Source of the DNA: Gymnothorax reevesii
Taxonomy: Eukaryota; Chordata; Actinopteri; Anguilliformes; Muraenidae
DNA length: 64,000 nt
Assembly: GCA_029721435.1 (NCBI GenBank)
Contig: CM056576.1
Location: 66,359,876 to 66,423,875 of the forward strand
Direction of reading: 5' to 3'
Both the position numbers and the translations under genes were made by a program. Positions within the stretch are counted from its first letter, which is position 1. Each line of letters starts with the position of its first letter. Positions 1 through 10,061 of this stretch are shown one piece after another. The notes beneath the pieces are model-generated. The model worked only from the letters and a program-made list of their open reading frames with translations, was not told where the DNA came from and ran no database searches.

Positions 1-300
1 TTTCAGTCTGGCAATCCACCATTCTGCCTCGTCTGCGCACCGTTGATCTGCTGTCTCCACGATCAAGCATGTCGCTCCGTGCAACCCAATCAGCCACTTG
101 CCCAACAGTGGTTAATCCTATACTGACCCATGTTTTTTGGGGGTTCCTCTGGCGTTTCCTGGAAGGGGCGCTATTTGGCTCCCCACACAAACATTCAGCC
201 CACTCCATTTCCTCCGTTTTTTGCGACTGTCTACCCCTGTCTCCACAACTCGAGCCATTCTCCGCTTTAAGTCGAGATGCCATCCTAACAGGTTCGCTCC
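1..300. other. window edge, probably 5' part of the tyrosine-recombinase element
   Basis: No frame here gives a convincing domain. The frame that becomes the recombinase ORF at 301 contains stops in this stretch. It is probably the decayed upstream part of the same retroelement, but that is inferred from position only. Confidence 0.3.
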
Positions 301-1004
301 ATGCTCACCTTCCTCATTTCTCGCAGGACGGAACCAATTCAAGAAATTCCATTCAGCCCTCCTACTGCCATTCCCGGCAACATTGTTTCTATTATGAGCT
401 ACATTTCATACATTCACTCCACCCACCACGTTCGACCAGCCTCAATACAAGTCTACCTAAGTGGCATCAACATTTTTGTCAAATTGGCCAATGGTTATCC
501 GTGCTCGTCTATTTCCCACTCTCACATGCAAACACAACTGAAAGGTAAGGGAGAACCTTCCGCTCTGGCCAAACGTTTTCCCCTGACTGTAGACCTCCTC
601 TCTCGCTGCACCCAGATGCTGCGCTCAGGGTACCATTCTCCTTCCACAGATTCCACTCTAGAAGCCTTGTTTCTATTAGCCTTCTTTGTTTTTTTGAGAT
701 GTGCTGAGTTCGCCTCGCTCTCGGCTAATAATAATCCTTCTCATCGCGCCAGCCTAAACGACATTTCATACTCTACTGACTGCCTCATGTTCAAGATAAA
801 GAGTAGTAAAACAGATCATTTCGGCATTTCTCAGCCCATAAGCCTATTTAGCCTAGACTCTGCCCTCAGTCCGTTTGAGCCAATATCAAACTTTGTTACC
901 TCTAGATACAATAACCACGCTTCTCCCCAAGACCCATTATTCACGACTGACATGCCATGTTCGAATTAGATTTGCACCATCTTCGACATGCCACTTCCTG
1001 GAGC
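301..1004 (+). pseudogene. tyrosine-recombinase (Ngaro/DIRS-type) integrase, N-terminal part
   Basis: This frame encodes the core-binding domain and first catalytic half of a tyrosine recombinase of the kind carried by DIRS/Ngaro retroelements, which insert by recombination rather than with a DDE integrase. Visible family features are RPASIQVYLSGINIF near residue 45, the LTVDLLSRCTQMLRSG segment near 95, and FLLAFFVFLRCAEF near 125, which carries the first catalytic Arg. A histidine/arginine-rich stretch follows the stop at 967-969. The ORF is then interrupted by an L2-type LINE tail, and the C-terminal catalytic part reappears at 1355. No gag or reverse transcriptase of this element is seen. 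Family assignment is good; the exact clade (Ngaro or DIRS) is uncertain. Confidence 0.7.
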
Positions 1005-1014
1005 TACAAGCACC

Positions 1015-1330
1015 ACTGTTTAAATAGACTTTAATTGAACTCTATTGCCATTTATTCTATTAACACTTTTTACATTTAATTAGCTACCCTGCGGAGGATG
1101 GGCTTCCCCACGATAGCCGGGTTCCTCCTGAAATTTCGTCCCCCTGGGGAGTTTTTTCTCACCACCATTTGAGGACTTTCTCCCTTCTGCGAGTTTTGCA
1201 TCATTTGCTGTAATGGGGATTAGGCTGGACACTGCTCTTTGATTTATTAAATCTCTCAATGTAAAGCGCCTTCGTGACAGTCTCTGTGAGAAGCGCCATA
1301 CAAATAAATGAAATTGAATTGAATTACATC
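1015..1330 (+). mobile_element. L2-type LINE 3' end
   Basis: The stretch ends in the classic L2-family 3' terminus: GTAAAGCGCC, a short spacer, GAAGCGCCATACAAATAAA, then ATTGAATTGAATT repeats. It sits inside the tyrosine-recombinase gene, whose coding sequence resumes about 25 bases later, so it is a 5'-truncated LINE insertion. The left boundary is approximate. Confidence 0.7.
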
Positions 1331-1354
1331 CAATATTTCGCCCAAATACTTCCC

Positions 1355-1500
1355 TGGGCATTCTTTGACTTCGGCGGCCCGCCACAGGATCCAAGCAAGG
1401 AGTGCCGGACCACCTGAATAAAATCCTCGGCCGCTGGACATCAAACTCTTACACTATATTCGCAATAATATGGACGACGTACGTAGAGCCCATCTATCAT
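1355..1500 (+). pseudogene. tyrosine-recombinase integrase, C-terminal catalytic part
   Basis: This continues the recombinase broken by the L2 tail. It reads GHSLTSAAR, then GVPDHLNKILGRWTSNSY, and after a one-base frame change YIRNNMDDVRRAHLS. In the family these are the His-containing GHSFR-like box, the GxPDHLIxxLGRW box and the region of the nucleophilic Tyr. The frame breaks right at the Tyr region, so this copy could not make an active recombinase. Assignment rests on motif order and spacing. Confidence 0.65.
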
Positions 1501-1520
1501 CGATTCATTAACTCCTTTTG

Positions 1521-2025
1521 AGGGCTTAGGAGCCAACACGGACTCTGACGAGAGATGTGAGCTCCACCCTGAGTCTTACCACCTGGGGACACTCAATGTT
1601 CACACAATCACAGACTCTCTTCCACTTTGGGAGTGGTCCAAAACTCATTAAAGGGTGTTCCTGATAAGATACGTTAATGAATAGGGCCTCTCCCAATGCG
1701 CCTTCCTATTCGTCCTTACGTCTATATATACTGCCTACATTCCCACAATCCCCTCTCGTCTCATTTCTACATCCCTCGCACCCTTCCCCTCTCCAAGAAG
1801 GAAGTAAGAAACAGTCACCACCTGGGCCCTCGGGGGGCTTGGGAGCCTACACAGACTCCAACGAGAGACGCGAGCCCCACCCTGAGTCTCACCATCAGGG
1901 GACACCCAATGTTCGCACTATCACAGACTAAGTCCATACCTCATCACATTCACCCCGATCTGCTATCCGCAGTCCCACCTAACATTCTCCTCCACTTTGG
2001 GAGTGGTGAAAAATTCATTCAGTAA
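1521..2025 (+). repeat. imperfect direct repeats downstream of the tyrosine-recombinase gene
   Basis: Unit 1 (about 1521-1655) and unit 2 (about 1832-2021) share long matching stretches: AGGAGCC/GGGAGCC, CCCACCCTGAGTCT-like text, GGGGACAC-CAATGTTC, ATCACAGACT and CCACTTTGGGAGTGGT. Unit 2 has about 60 extra bases before CCACTTTGGGAGTGGT. DIRS/Ngaro elements end in split direct repeats rather than LTRs, and the position just after the recombinase fits this. That interpretation is inferred. Confidence 0.55.
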
Positions 2026-2051
2026 GCTGTAAAGCACAGGTAAGGACCTTA

Positions 2052-2579
2052 AAGGACCTAGACCCTCGAAAATCGGCAGGGCCTGATAATCCTCCCTCCT
2101 ACTTCTTACTTCTGGCTGCGCATATTATACCTCGGCCTGTATCTCACATTTTAAATCTTTCTATCCAGTGCAGCGTTATTCCTGATGTGTGGAAAACCGC
2201 CCATGTCCTCCTGCTCTTGAAAGGAGGTGACCCCACATTATTGAACAAATATAGACCTATTTCTAAGCACTCTATTTTAGGAAAAGTTCTTGAAAGGCTG
2301 ATGAATGACCAGATCAAGAATTACCTGAGTCTGAACAATGTTTTGTCTCCATTTCAATCAGGCTTTAGGAAGCAGCATAGAACAGCAACTGCTGTGACTA
2401 AGGTGATAAATGATGTTGTCGAAGCCATGGATGCCAAGAAATACTGCGCTGCCCTTTTTATCGATCTTTCAAAGACATTTGACACAGTTAACCACAGCAT
2501 TTTATGTCAGTCACTGTCTAATATTGAATTATCAGACCATGCTGTTGGCTGGTTTTCTAACTACCTCTCCAACTGTTAG
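2052..2579 (+). pseudogene. LINE reverse transcriptase fragment (L2/Rex1-like)
   Basis: Encodes the fingers and early palm of a non-LTR retrotransposon reverse transcriptase. The frame starts upstream of the first Met with LDPRKSAGPD, followed by VWKTAHVLLLLKGGD, YRPISKHSILGKVLERL, FQSGFRKQHRTATAV and LFIDLSKTFDTVNHSIL, which contains the first catalytic Asp. The segment stops at WFSNYLSNC, before the catalytic Asp pair, so it is truncated at both ends. It resembles the L2/Rex1 group of fish LINEs. It may belong to the same family as the L2 tail at 1015, but the two are not contiguous. Confidence 0.75.
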
Positions 2580-3339
2580 CAGTGTGAGCAGTCCAATTAG
2601 TCCGGGGCCATGTGTCAGTCCTGTGGGCATTTTATGATCATTTTGGTTTCTTGACGGGAAAGTGTACCTTTGGGGATGCTTTTTCAAAAACAAACTGTCA
2701 CCGATTTTTTCCTCTACATTTAAGGCCATTTTATGTAAATTAGATATGACATCATCAAGAAAATAGAAAACATCGAAATTATGGCCTTTAACCGTAAATT
2801 CAACCTGCAAATAAGTTTTGTGGCATCTGAAAAACAATTCTTTAATGGTTGGTAAGCACATTTTCATGAAAACAACGATTTTAAAGAAGCCTTTAACAAA
2901 TACCAGGGACTGAAATTATGAAAAATCTGTAAAAATGGTAAATTCCTAAATACTTATGCGGATATCTTGATTTTTTCTGGTGTCATATTCAATTTAAAGT
3001 CTTCAGGTATGAATACAAGGTTTATGATAGTTATGCTTGTATTGAACTCCTCAAGTGAGCTAAACTTTTTTGTTAATGACTCCCAAAACCACAGGGTACC
3101 CAATTCTCTTTTTTTCCAATTTTTTGGTTTAACACGCCAAAACGTATTTGGGAACGCAAATAATCTCGAAACAAATCATTGATAATCATATTTTAATACA
3201 CCCAATATTATTCTAGCTGCTGAATTGACAAATGTGCCCTTCAGATTCGAAAATTAAAATGTCAAAACATAAAAGTATAGTGAGAATTACCAGACAAGAT
3301 GTTCATTTTCTACTGCTCAGAAAACTTGTCAATTAAGTC
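2580..3339. other. gene-free stretch, AT-rich
   Basis: No coding domain or clear terminal repeats are visible between the LINE fragment and the minus-strand relic that follows. Sequence is AT-rich with short homopolymers. Confidence 0.5.
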
Positions 3340-3355
3340 ACAAGCATGACGTTTC

Positions 3356-3929
3356 TCATCTTAAGCTATAAACTGGGACTGCAACTTTATATTTCCAAGT
3401 CCCCATCGTCGTCATCACTCCCATCGTCATTCGCCTCTGTACTGTTCCTGTTAGAACATTTCTCTCCGCATGAAGCTCACATATCTGTACATTTGAGGCT
3501 GTGTGTCCTACAGGAACAGTCATCATACCACATGCTCCTTTGCATCCACACTTGATGAGCTGGAGCACAGCCTTGGGTGCAGGAAGGAGCGTGGTTGGGA
3601 CAGGCTGCAAACTACCTTCAACTCCTTTCCATCCATGCAATGCTGGGCTTGGAAGATTGGGATCTGGAACATGATAACTTCCAACCAAGCGCAATATAGT
3701 TGGCGCGTCTTGTCTTCAGTCGCAGGGCTGCTTCTCTTGGTGGAAGCTGTTCATCTGCGTACTGCTTCTTGCTAAAAAGCTGCTATCTGACCTCACTGAC
3801 GCTTTTCATCTGGGTCGATTGAATGTACAGATGACAAACAAACTGTTCTATCACCTGAATGTTTCTGTGGAAATGACGTCATCATCTCCAAGAGTAGAGA
3901 ATGCATCTAGCACCGGTCGTTGGGCCTTC
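3356..3929 (-). pseudogene. C-terminal part of the FEN1-like mobile protein relic
   Basis: Reading leftward from the transposon at 3934, the minus strand continues the protein interrupted there: LKKAQRPVLDAFSTLGDDD and ISTETFR, two stops, EQFVCHLYI, then KKQYADEQLPP and ANYIALGWK in shifted frames. An open stretch from 3694 to 3356 follows with YHVPDPNLPSPALHGW, LQPVPTTLLPAPKAVLQLI and the start of a Cys-rich tail (CGCKGAC). In related uncharacterised proteins this order, W/GW box then Cys-rich tail, closes the protein. The frame is lost after the first cysteines. At least two frameshifts and several stops make it non-functional. Role unknown. Confidence 0.65.
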
Positions 3930-3933
3930 TTAA

Positions 3934-5861
3934 CCCCTTTCTGCAGAAGCCAAATTTGGCTATTTATGGGTTACCCACTTTAATGCTGTATAATTCAAGA
4001 TTTAAGCTTCATAAAGAGGAAAAATGTGGCTCAATTCAGAAGAGACACAGCATTTAGAATTACATTGTATTTCAGTTTATTTTCATGATTTTGGTAGATA
4101 AAATGAGCTGCAAGCAAAAAAAAATCTTCATGAGAATTCACCATTGAAATTGCAAAAAAATAATTCTGAGGATTGAAAAACTGCTGGGGCTTAAAACTTT
4201 ACATTTCTGGTATCATAAACTCCTTGAGCACAAGTAGAATTCATCTTCAATATTACATTCTAGATTACCTGCATACTATTAGCCAAATTATACAGCTACC
4301 CAAGTGCCTCCCCAAAGTCTCAAAATGATGTACTGTCAAATCATTAAAAAATCATGTATTTAACACAAATAAAGTTTTAAGGCATGAAATTTAATATGAA
4401 CAAATGATTTTCTGGTTGAGTTTAGTATGAATTTATCAATATTAGTGCAGTTGAATATCAGTGGTCACCAGTAACCTCTCCAAACACAAAACATGCCTTT
4501 TCTCCATAATAAAGTTTAGAGTTTTGGCCATTTTTCTTCAAAGCCAGCACAAACGCATTAAATAAACTGCTTATTAAACGGTCAGAACATTCACCCTGTA
4601 ATGGAAGCTACCAGTCCCCTCTTCTAAGCTCATGAACCCATTTCAACACTTATAAGGAACAAGTACACCTCACGAACTCAGTGATATCTGAATTCTGAAA
4701 TATACCTTATTTTAACGGAACAGACACTCCACTTTCAGGGAATATCAAACAATCCATTGCCTCTCCCGATTCAAAAGAAACGTGCAATGAACGTACCAGG
4801 GGGTCCATCCAAATGCACGGGCAGTTTGCGTTTTAACCAGGAAAAAACCTTGAAATTCGACTTTGTCGAGTATGTATACATTCCAAAACGGAAAAAAAAA
4901 AAAAAAGTAGCAGCCTGACCTTTTTATTAATCCCTCCTCCAGAGACCGATCCAGTAGCAAGAACCCTCCGGTCCTATTTCATTTGAAATAATTCCAACTA
5001 ACCATATCCTTATCTCATTTAAATCCTGTAAATGTAACTGAACACTACAAGGCCAGTTTTGCGAACCTGTTTTATATAAATCGCGTCTATTTTAGCCGCG
5101 TAATGTGCATAACGTAGACAGGATACAACCGAGCCTGCTGATACGCATAGGTTTGTATGCTCTGTGTTTGTCCAATCAGTGTGTTTCACTTACTCTAAAA
5201 TGTTTAAACACTCGGGAATTGGATAAGAAACGAGCCAATCAATACATTGTTACCAGGGAAACTTCACAAGGTCATGAAGTGTAACTTTACAATTACGCAG
5301 AAGACCCTGAGTGTATGGTTGAGTGATTGGCTATCAACGCCAGTACTTGGGTGGATATAAGGAAGCGCTGGATTTGTCAATGAAGGAATCCACGCGTAAA
5401 TCCACGGTAGGGAACTACGATTTTTTTTTGTATGCGACAACTGTAATTGACAGTAGAATGTGAGAGAATCAATACCATGTCGATTTTTTTGCCTCAGAAA
5501 ACTGATTTTTCTGAAACACTAATTGGAATACTGTTGGCTCACTGTGGCTAAACTGGTTGCTACAAAGGATAACGATTTTTTCTGAGTCAAGATATTGTTT
5601 TTTTAAACTGCTGGATCGATACTATGGGCAAGGATACTGACCAGTTTGCACATCAGGCTTAGCTGAGGAGTTTAATTCATGCAGCTCTCGGAGAACAGGG
5701 AGCGGAGTGAACTTCCGCATATTCAGAACCGCGTTCGAGGTCTGCTTGCTTGTGAACATTCAATAACTGATCCGGGGGTGCCATCTAGTGATCGAGTACA
5801 GTAACAGCGTGCTTTAATTTGCAGGTCTACAGACGCAGGCGTCTATATCTGCAGAAAGGGG
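3934..5861 (+). mobile_element. piggyBac-like non-autonomous transposon, copy 1 (complete ends)
   Basis: The 1,928-bp element is flanked on both sides by TTAA (3930-3933 and 5862-5865). Its ends are inverted: CCCCTTTCTGCAGA at the left and the reverse complement TCTGCAGAAAGGGG at the right. A perfect 14-bp palindrome, AGCCAAATTTGGCT, lies at 3948-3961. No ORF resembles a transposase. TTAA duplications with CCC-starting ends are the signature of piggyBac; Kolobok elements also duplicate TTAA, so the superfamily is inferred. It inserted into the minus-strand protein relic, whose frame picks up on the other side. Three other copies lie at 32972, 48573 and 61589. Confidence 0.8.
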
Positions 5862-5865
5862 TTAA

Positions 5866-7660
5866 GTACGTTCTAACAAGACACTTTGCTTTTTCCACAG
5901 ATAGTGCCTGCCTGATCACATCCCGAAAAAGTGTGAGAGCCTGGCATGGCCTTAATGACTTCTTCTCCAACAGCCTCGTAAAGAGAACCAAGAGGGATAC
6001 TCCGGCGCTTTCCTCCTGTCCCAACTATCACGTTAGTGTCTGGACACAGTTGCTTGTAGATCCACATTGACAAAACAAATACATCTGTGTCTGGACTCTG
6101 GATAATAATCGAAGACGCTCCTCTCCTGGAGGCATCTACCGCATGGAGAAGCATACGGGTGTCTGCTTCCTCTTGTTGGCTCCTGAGATGCTGAACTGGT
6201 AAGCTGCTGTTTGATGTCATTCAATCTTTTTGAGAAGTTACAACATATGTGGTCTGAGAGTCCTTCTTGCATTCATTGAGCTCTGATGCAAAGAAGACTG
6301 CCAGAGCTTCCTTATTCTCTTTGCAACTCTCTTTGCAAGAAGATCCTTCATGGCCACTTTGTCAATAACAGCGTCCGCGGCGATATTGTATACTACGCTT
6401 CTCTTCATACCCTGTCGCTTCTGGCATGTTCGCTCCTTTGAGGAATTGGGCAAATCGTAGCGGTCAAAAATGACATGAACCTCATTGGAGTTTCTTGACT
6501 TTGAATCAGTAACAACAATAAAGTGCCTTGCCAAGTCACGCCCATTTCTCACCCACGATGGCTTCCCCATTGACTGGACAACTGCTATGGTGTCAATTAT
6601 AACCACGTGTCTACTCTGATGCAGTGGTTGCGCCGGCCCTGTGAGATGCTGCTGCTGCTGTTGACCGTGATCTATTGGTTGAGCTGGTCCCTGGAGCTGT
6701 TGCTGCTGTGATTGGTCGCGCACCAGGCTCTCGAGGGCATTCATGAGCTTGCTCTTGACAAGAAAGTGTCGTAAACTGCCATCAGAAGTAAAAAGGGCTC
6801 TAGGATATTCCAATAATTCATACTTGCTGATCGTTTCCTTCACATCAAGGTCAGGCCAGGATAGCATGACAACAAGGAATCGCACAGACAGAGCTCTGTC
6901 GTCATTCAAGGATGCGACTCCACTGGCTGATTTGTTCTTCTTCTTTTGCTGTGCAGACTTCCAGGTCTTCAGGTTTTCCTTTTTCATGGGACTCCAAACG
7001 CTAACCTTGCCTTCCACAATTCGCTCTGTGACAAATCTGTCAAAAAGTTCCTGTCCAACTTCATTACGTTTCAGTATCCTGTCCTTGATGTCTTCTGGCA
7101 TAACAGCCTTCGTAATGATATTGACGAGATCATCTCCCTCTGTCTCGAACAGGTCGCTTGCTTTCATTACATCACTAAGCTTCTGCACATTCTCGTTGTA
7201 GCGATTTACTTCTGCGTCTGATAAATCATGATGACGAGTCACAGCCACTTTCTGCACTCCTACCATTTCTTCGGCTTGCGTGGCTAGTCTGCTAAGCTCT
7301 GGAGCTACGAGAAACCATCTCATCGTGGCTGCTGGCTGCTGCGTTAGACCTTTAAGTCCTCCTCAAATCTTCATCATCTTGTTCACATGCTCTATGGCAT
7401 GGTCTGGGCCAATTGCGCAAAAGTGGATTTCATTCTTGCTAACGCAAAAGTTCCCTTGTATGAATTCACTATGGATATCTGCATCATCACTTTCTAGCTT
7501 GGCCATTTGAGCCATATAAAGAGGGACCGTGCGTGCGTAGTTTAGTCTATCGAGAGCAAAAGAAATACTTGGTCAGCGGCTTTAGTGATTCAAGATGAAG
7601 ACGCCAGTCTCCTTCTCTTGTTGCGCGTACAAACATGAGACGTACGAATGGTACGTTTTT
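5866..7660 (-). pseudogene. uncharacterised FEN1/XPG-like nuclease-domain mobile protein, main part
   Basis: Minus-strand relic read from 7660 leftward in several frames. First comes a conserved block: FVRATREGDWRLHLESL, LNYARTVPLYMAQM, FCAIGPDHAIEHVNK, GGLKGLTQQPAA and RWFLVAPELSRL. A 361-codon open stretch (7323-6238) follows, with two imperfect Gln-rich repeats each ending in GPAQP (about 6612-6720), then VVIIDTIAVVQSM and VIFDRYDLP followed by basic residues. After a frameshift come QQEEADTRMLLHAVDAS, QSPDTDVFVLSM and FSGCDQAGTICGKSK. The spaced acidic motifs (ID, FDxY, EEADT, SPDTDV, GCD) match the order of a FEN1/XPG PIN-fold active site with a helix-hairpin-like GCD segment; this fold call is inference. 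Related proteins are widespread in fish and marine invertebrates and, as far as I know, have no assigned function. A stop (TGG to TAG) sits just before the transposon junction. Confidence 0.65.
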
Positions 7661-8992
7661 CACAACAGGATACAAGCCGAGTCTGAATCCATTGAACAAT
7701 CTGTCACGGACCTGCGTTTAAAAAGCCAGTCCTGCAATTTTGGCACATTGAGTGACTCGCTTATAAGGGATCAGATAGTTATCGGGGTTGTGGACAAGAG
7801 AGTGAGGATGCAACTGCTGAAGGAATCCGATTTGACCCTGCATAAAGCGATCCAAATCTGCCAGGCATCAGAGAGCTCCAGGATGCAACTCAAGGCTGCA
7901 GCAACGGCTGTGGTGGATGCGGTGGGGCAGAGAAGAACCAGCAGAGCCAAGCCCCGCGCGCCCAAACATGCAAAGGACCCCGACTGCGACAGATGTGGGG
8001 GCAAGCATGTGCCAAACAACTGCCCGGCGTTCGGAGTTAATTGTCGCAAATGTGGACGTAAAAATCACTACGCGCGCTGCTGCCTGTCAAAGAAAGTGCA
8101 GGTGGTGCGAGGCAGCGACTCCAGTGACACAGACACGGCCGACAAGGTGGAGGATGGCAAGTTGTTCGTTGGGACAGTGGATAACTGGAACAACAAGGAT
8201 GAGTGGATAGCCAACTTGGAAATCAACGGAACGACAATTCCTCTTCAGCTGGACACTGGGGCTCAAGTGAACATACTGACAATGAAAGACTATAATAAAC
8301 TGTACAAGAAGCCTAAAGTGCATGTGAAAAAGGTAAACCTGAGAACATATAATGATGAACCAATTCCTACCAGAGGGGTTTGTAGAGTCACGCTGTCAAG
8401 AGAAGGGCGCTCTATTAATGCCATATTTGTTTTGGTCGAGGGCGATAGACAGCCCATATTAGGTCTGAAATCCTGCGAGAAATTAGGTCTAATTAAAAGA
8501 GTGCATGTGATTGACAGGTCTGTAGTGACATCTAGTGGTGATGCTGAGAAACAGGAACAGGCTGCAGCTGACACTGAGAATATTAGACAGCAATACAGGG
8601 ATGTATTTACTGGTATAGGATGTTTGCCGGGGCGGTACAAAATACAGTTAAAAACCAATGCAGTACCTGTCGTCCATGAGGCTAGGAAAGTGCCAGTGAC
8701 CATTAAACCTAAGCTGAGAGCAGAACTACAATCCCTTGAAGAGAAGGGCATAATAAGGAGAGTAGATGAACCAACTGAGTGGGTCAGTTCTCTGGTTATA
8801 GTTGAGAAAAAGAATGGTGACTTAAGGTTGTGTATAGATCCGAAAGATCTGAATAAGTGGATCAAAAGAGAACACTATAAACTGCCTACCAACTCAGATA
8901 TCACAAATGCCATGGCAGGTGCACATTTTTTCTCAAAAATTGGATGCATCATCAGGCTTCTACCAGATCGTCCTGGACGACGAGAGCTCTAA
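7632..8992 (+). pseudogene. gypsy gag C-terminus, protease and start of reverse transcriptase
   Basis: The open frame begins at a Met at 7595, but true gag similarity starts near 7632 (ETYEWYVFHNRIQ). It contains a capsid-like segment (SVTDLRLKSQSCNFG, SLIRDQIVIGV), then two Cys/His clusters, CDRCGGKHVPNNCP and CRKCGRKNHYARCC, the second being a CX2CX4HX4C zinc knuckle that binds RNA. The aspartic protease follows with active site LDTGAQVNIL and the late LGLKSCEKLG segment. RT fingers follow (SLVIVEKKNGDLRLCIDPKDLN). A one-base shift near 8935 moves the rest of RT to another frame. Gag and pol appear fused in one frame here. Confidence 0.8.
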
Positions 8993-10061
8993 ACTGACCA
9001 CCTTTAACACGCCTTTTGGAAGGCATTGCTTTCTTCGCTTACCTTTTGGGATATGCTCAGCCCCAGAGGTATTTCACAAAACAGCGCAGCAGCTGTTTGA
9101 TGGTATGGAGGGTGTGGGTGTGTTTATTGATGATATAGTGGTCTGGGGCAAAACTAAGGAAGAGCACGATGAGAGACTTTGTGCGGTGCTAGAACAAGCA
9201 CGTAGGTCAGGGCTTAAGCTGAATAAGTCGAAATGTGAGTTTGGGATGACAGAGGTTACCTACCTGGGAGATAAGTTGTCTGCAGAAGGGATACAGCCTG
9301 ATCCTGAAAAGATTAGGGCAATAGTGGAAATGCCAGCGCCAGAAGACAAAGCAGACTTACAAAGGGCACTAGATCTAGTTAACTATATGGGGAAGTTTAT
9401 TCCTAACTTGTCTGGAAACACAAAAGCCCTTCGTAGCCTACTGGAGGAGCAAAATGAATGGCAGTGGGAGCATGAACATGCACGTGAGTGGGAGGTGCTT
9501 AAGAGCAACCTAATCAAAGAGCCTGTGTTAAAATACTATGATGTTGATAAGCCAGTCAAAGTGTCAACCGATGCATCCAAAGAGGGTCTTGGAGCGGTGT
9601 TGCTCCAACAGCATGACACAAGATGGTTTCCTGTTGCATATGCATCCCGAACAATGACACCCGCAGAGCGCAACTATGCGCAAATAGAGAAAGAGACATT
9701 AGGCGCAGTTTTCGGGTGTGAAAAGTTTCATGAATGTATCTATGGCAGGGAAATAATTCTTGAGACTGATCATAAGCCGCTTATTGCCATTGCTGGGAAG
9801 CCACTGGGAGATGCGCCACCGCGCATTCAGCGCCTTATGTTACTGCAGAGGTATCACATGACATTTGAGTTCACTCCAGGAAAGTACCTGGTAGTGGCAG
9901 ATGCTCTCAGCAGAGCAAGTCTGAATGAAATGGGGACGAGCAGCACCGAGCAAAAGAAATCCATGTGGACTGCGTTAAAGCTCACATGCCTGCGTCGAGA
10001 GAGAAGTGGGTCCAGCTTGCACAGGAAACGGCAAGTGACCGAGAGCTACAGGACGTTATAG
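8907..10061 (+). pseudogene. gypsy reverse transcriptase and RNase H
   Basis: Continues the preceding segment after the frameshift. RT palm: KLDASSGFYQIVLDD (first catalytic Asp), LPFGICSAPEVFHKT and VFIDDIVVWG (catalytic Asp pair). Thumb and connection: VTYLGDKLSAEGIQPDPEK and LVNYMGKFIPNLS. RNase H: VSTDASKEGLGAVLLQ, EKETLGAVFGCEKF, ETDHKPL and VVADALSRA. All catalytic acidic residues I can identify in RT and RNase H are still present, so this is one of the better kept coding blocks in the window. The frame then degenerates before the integrase. Confidence 0.85.

Noticed and set aside
69..548. 159-codon forward ORF
   Set aside because: It overlaps the recombinase frame; its sequence is low in conserved motifs and fits a shadow frame.
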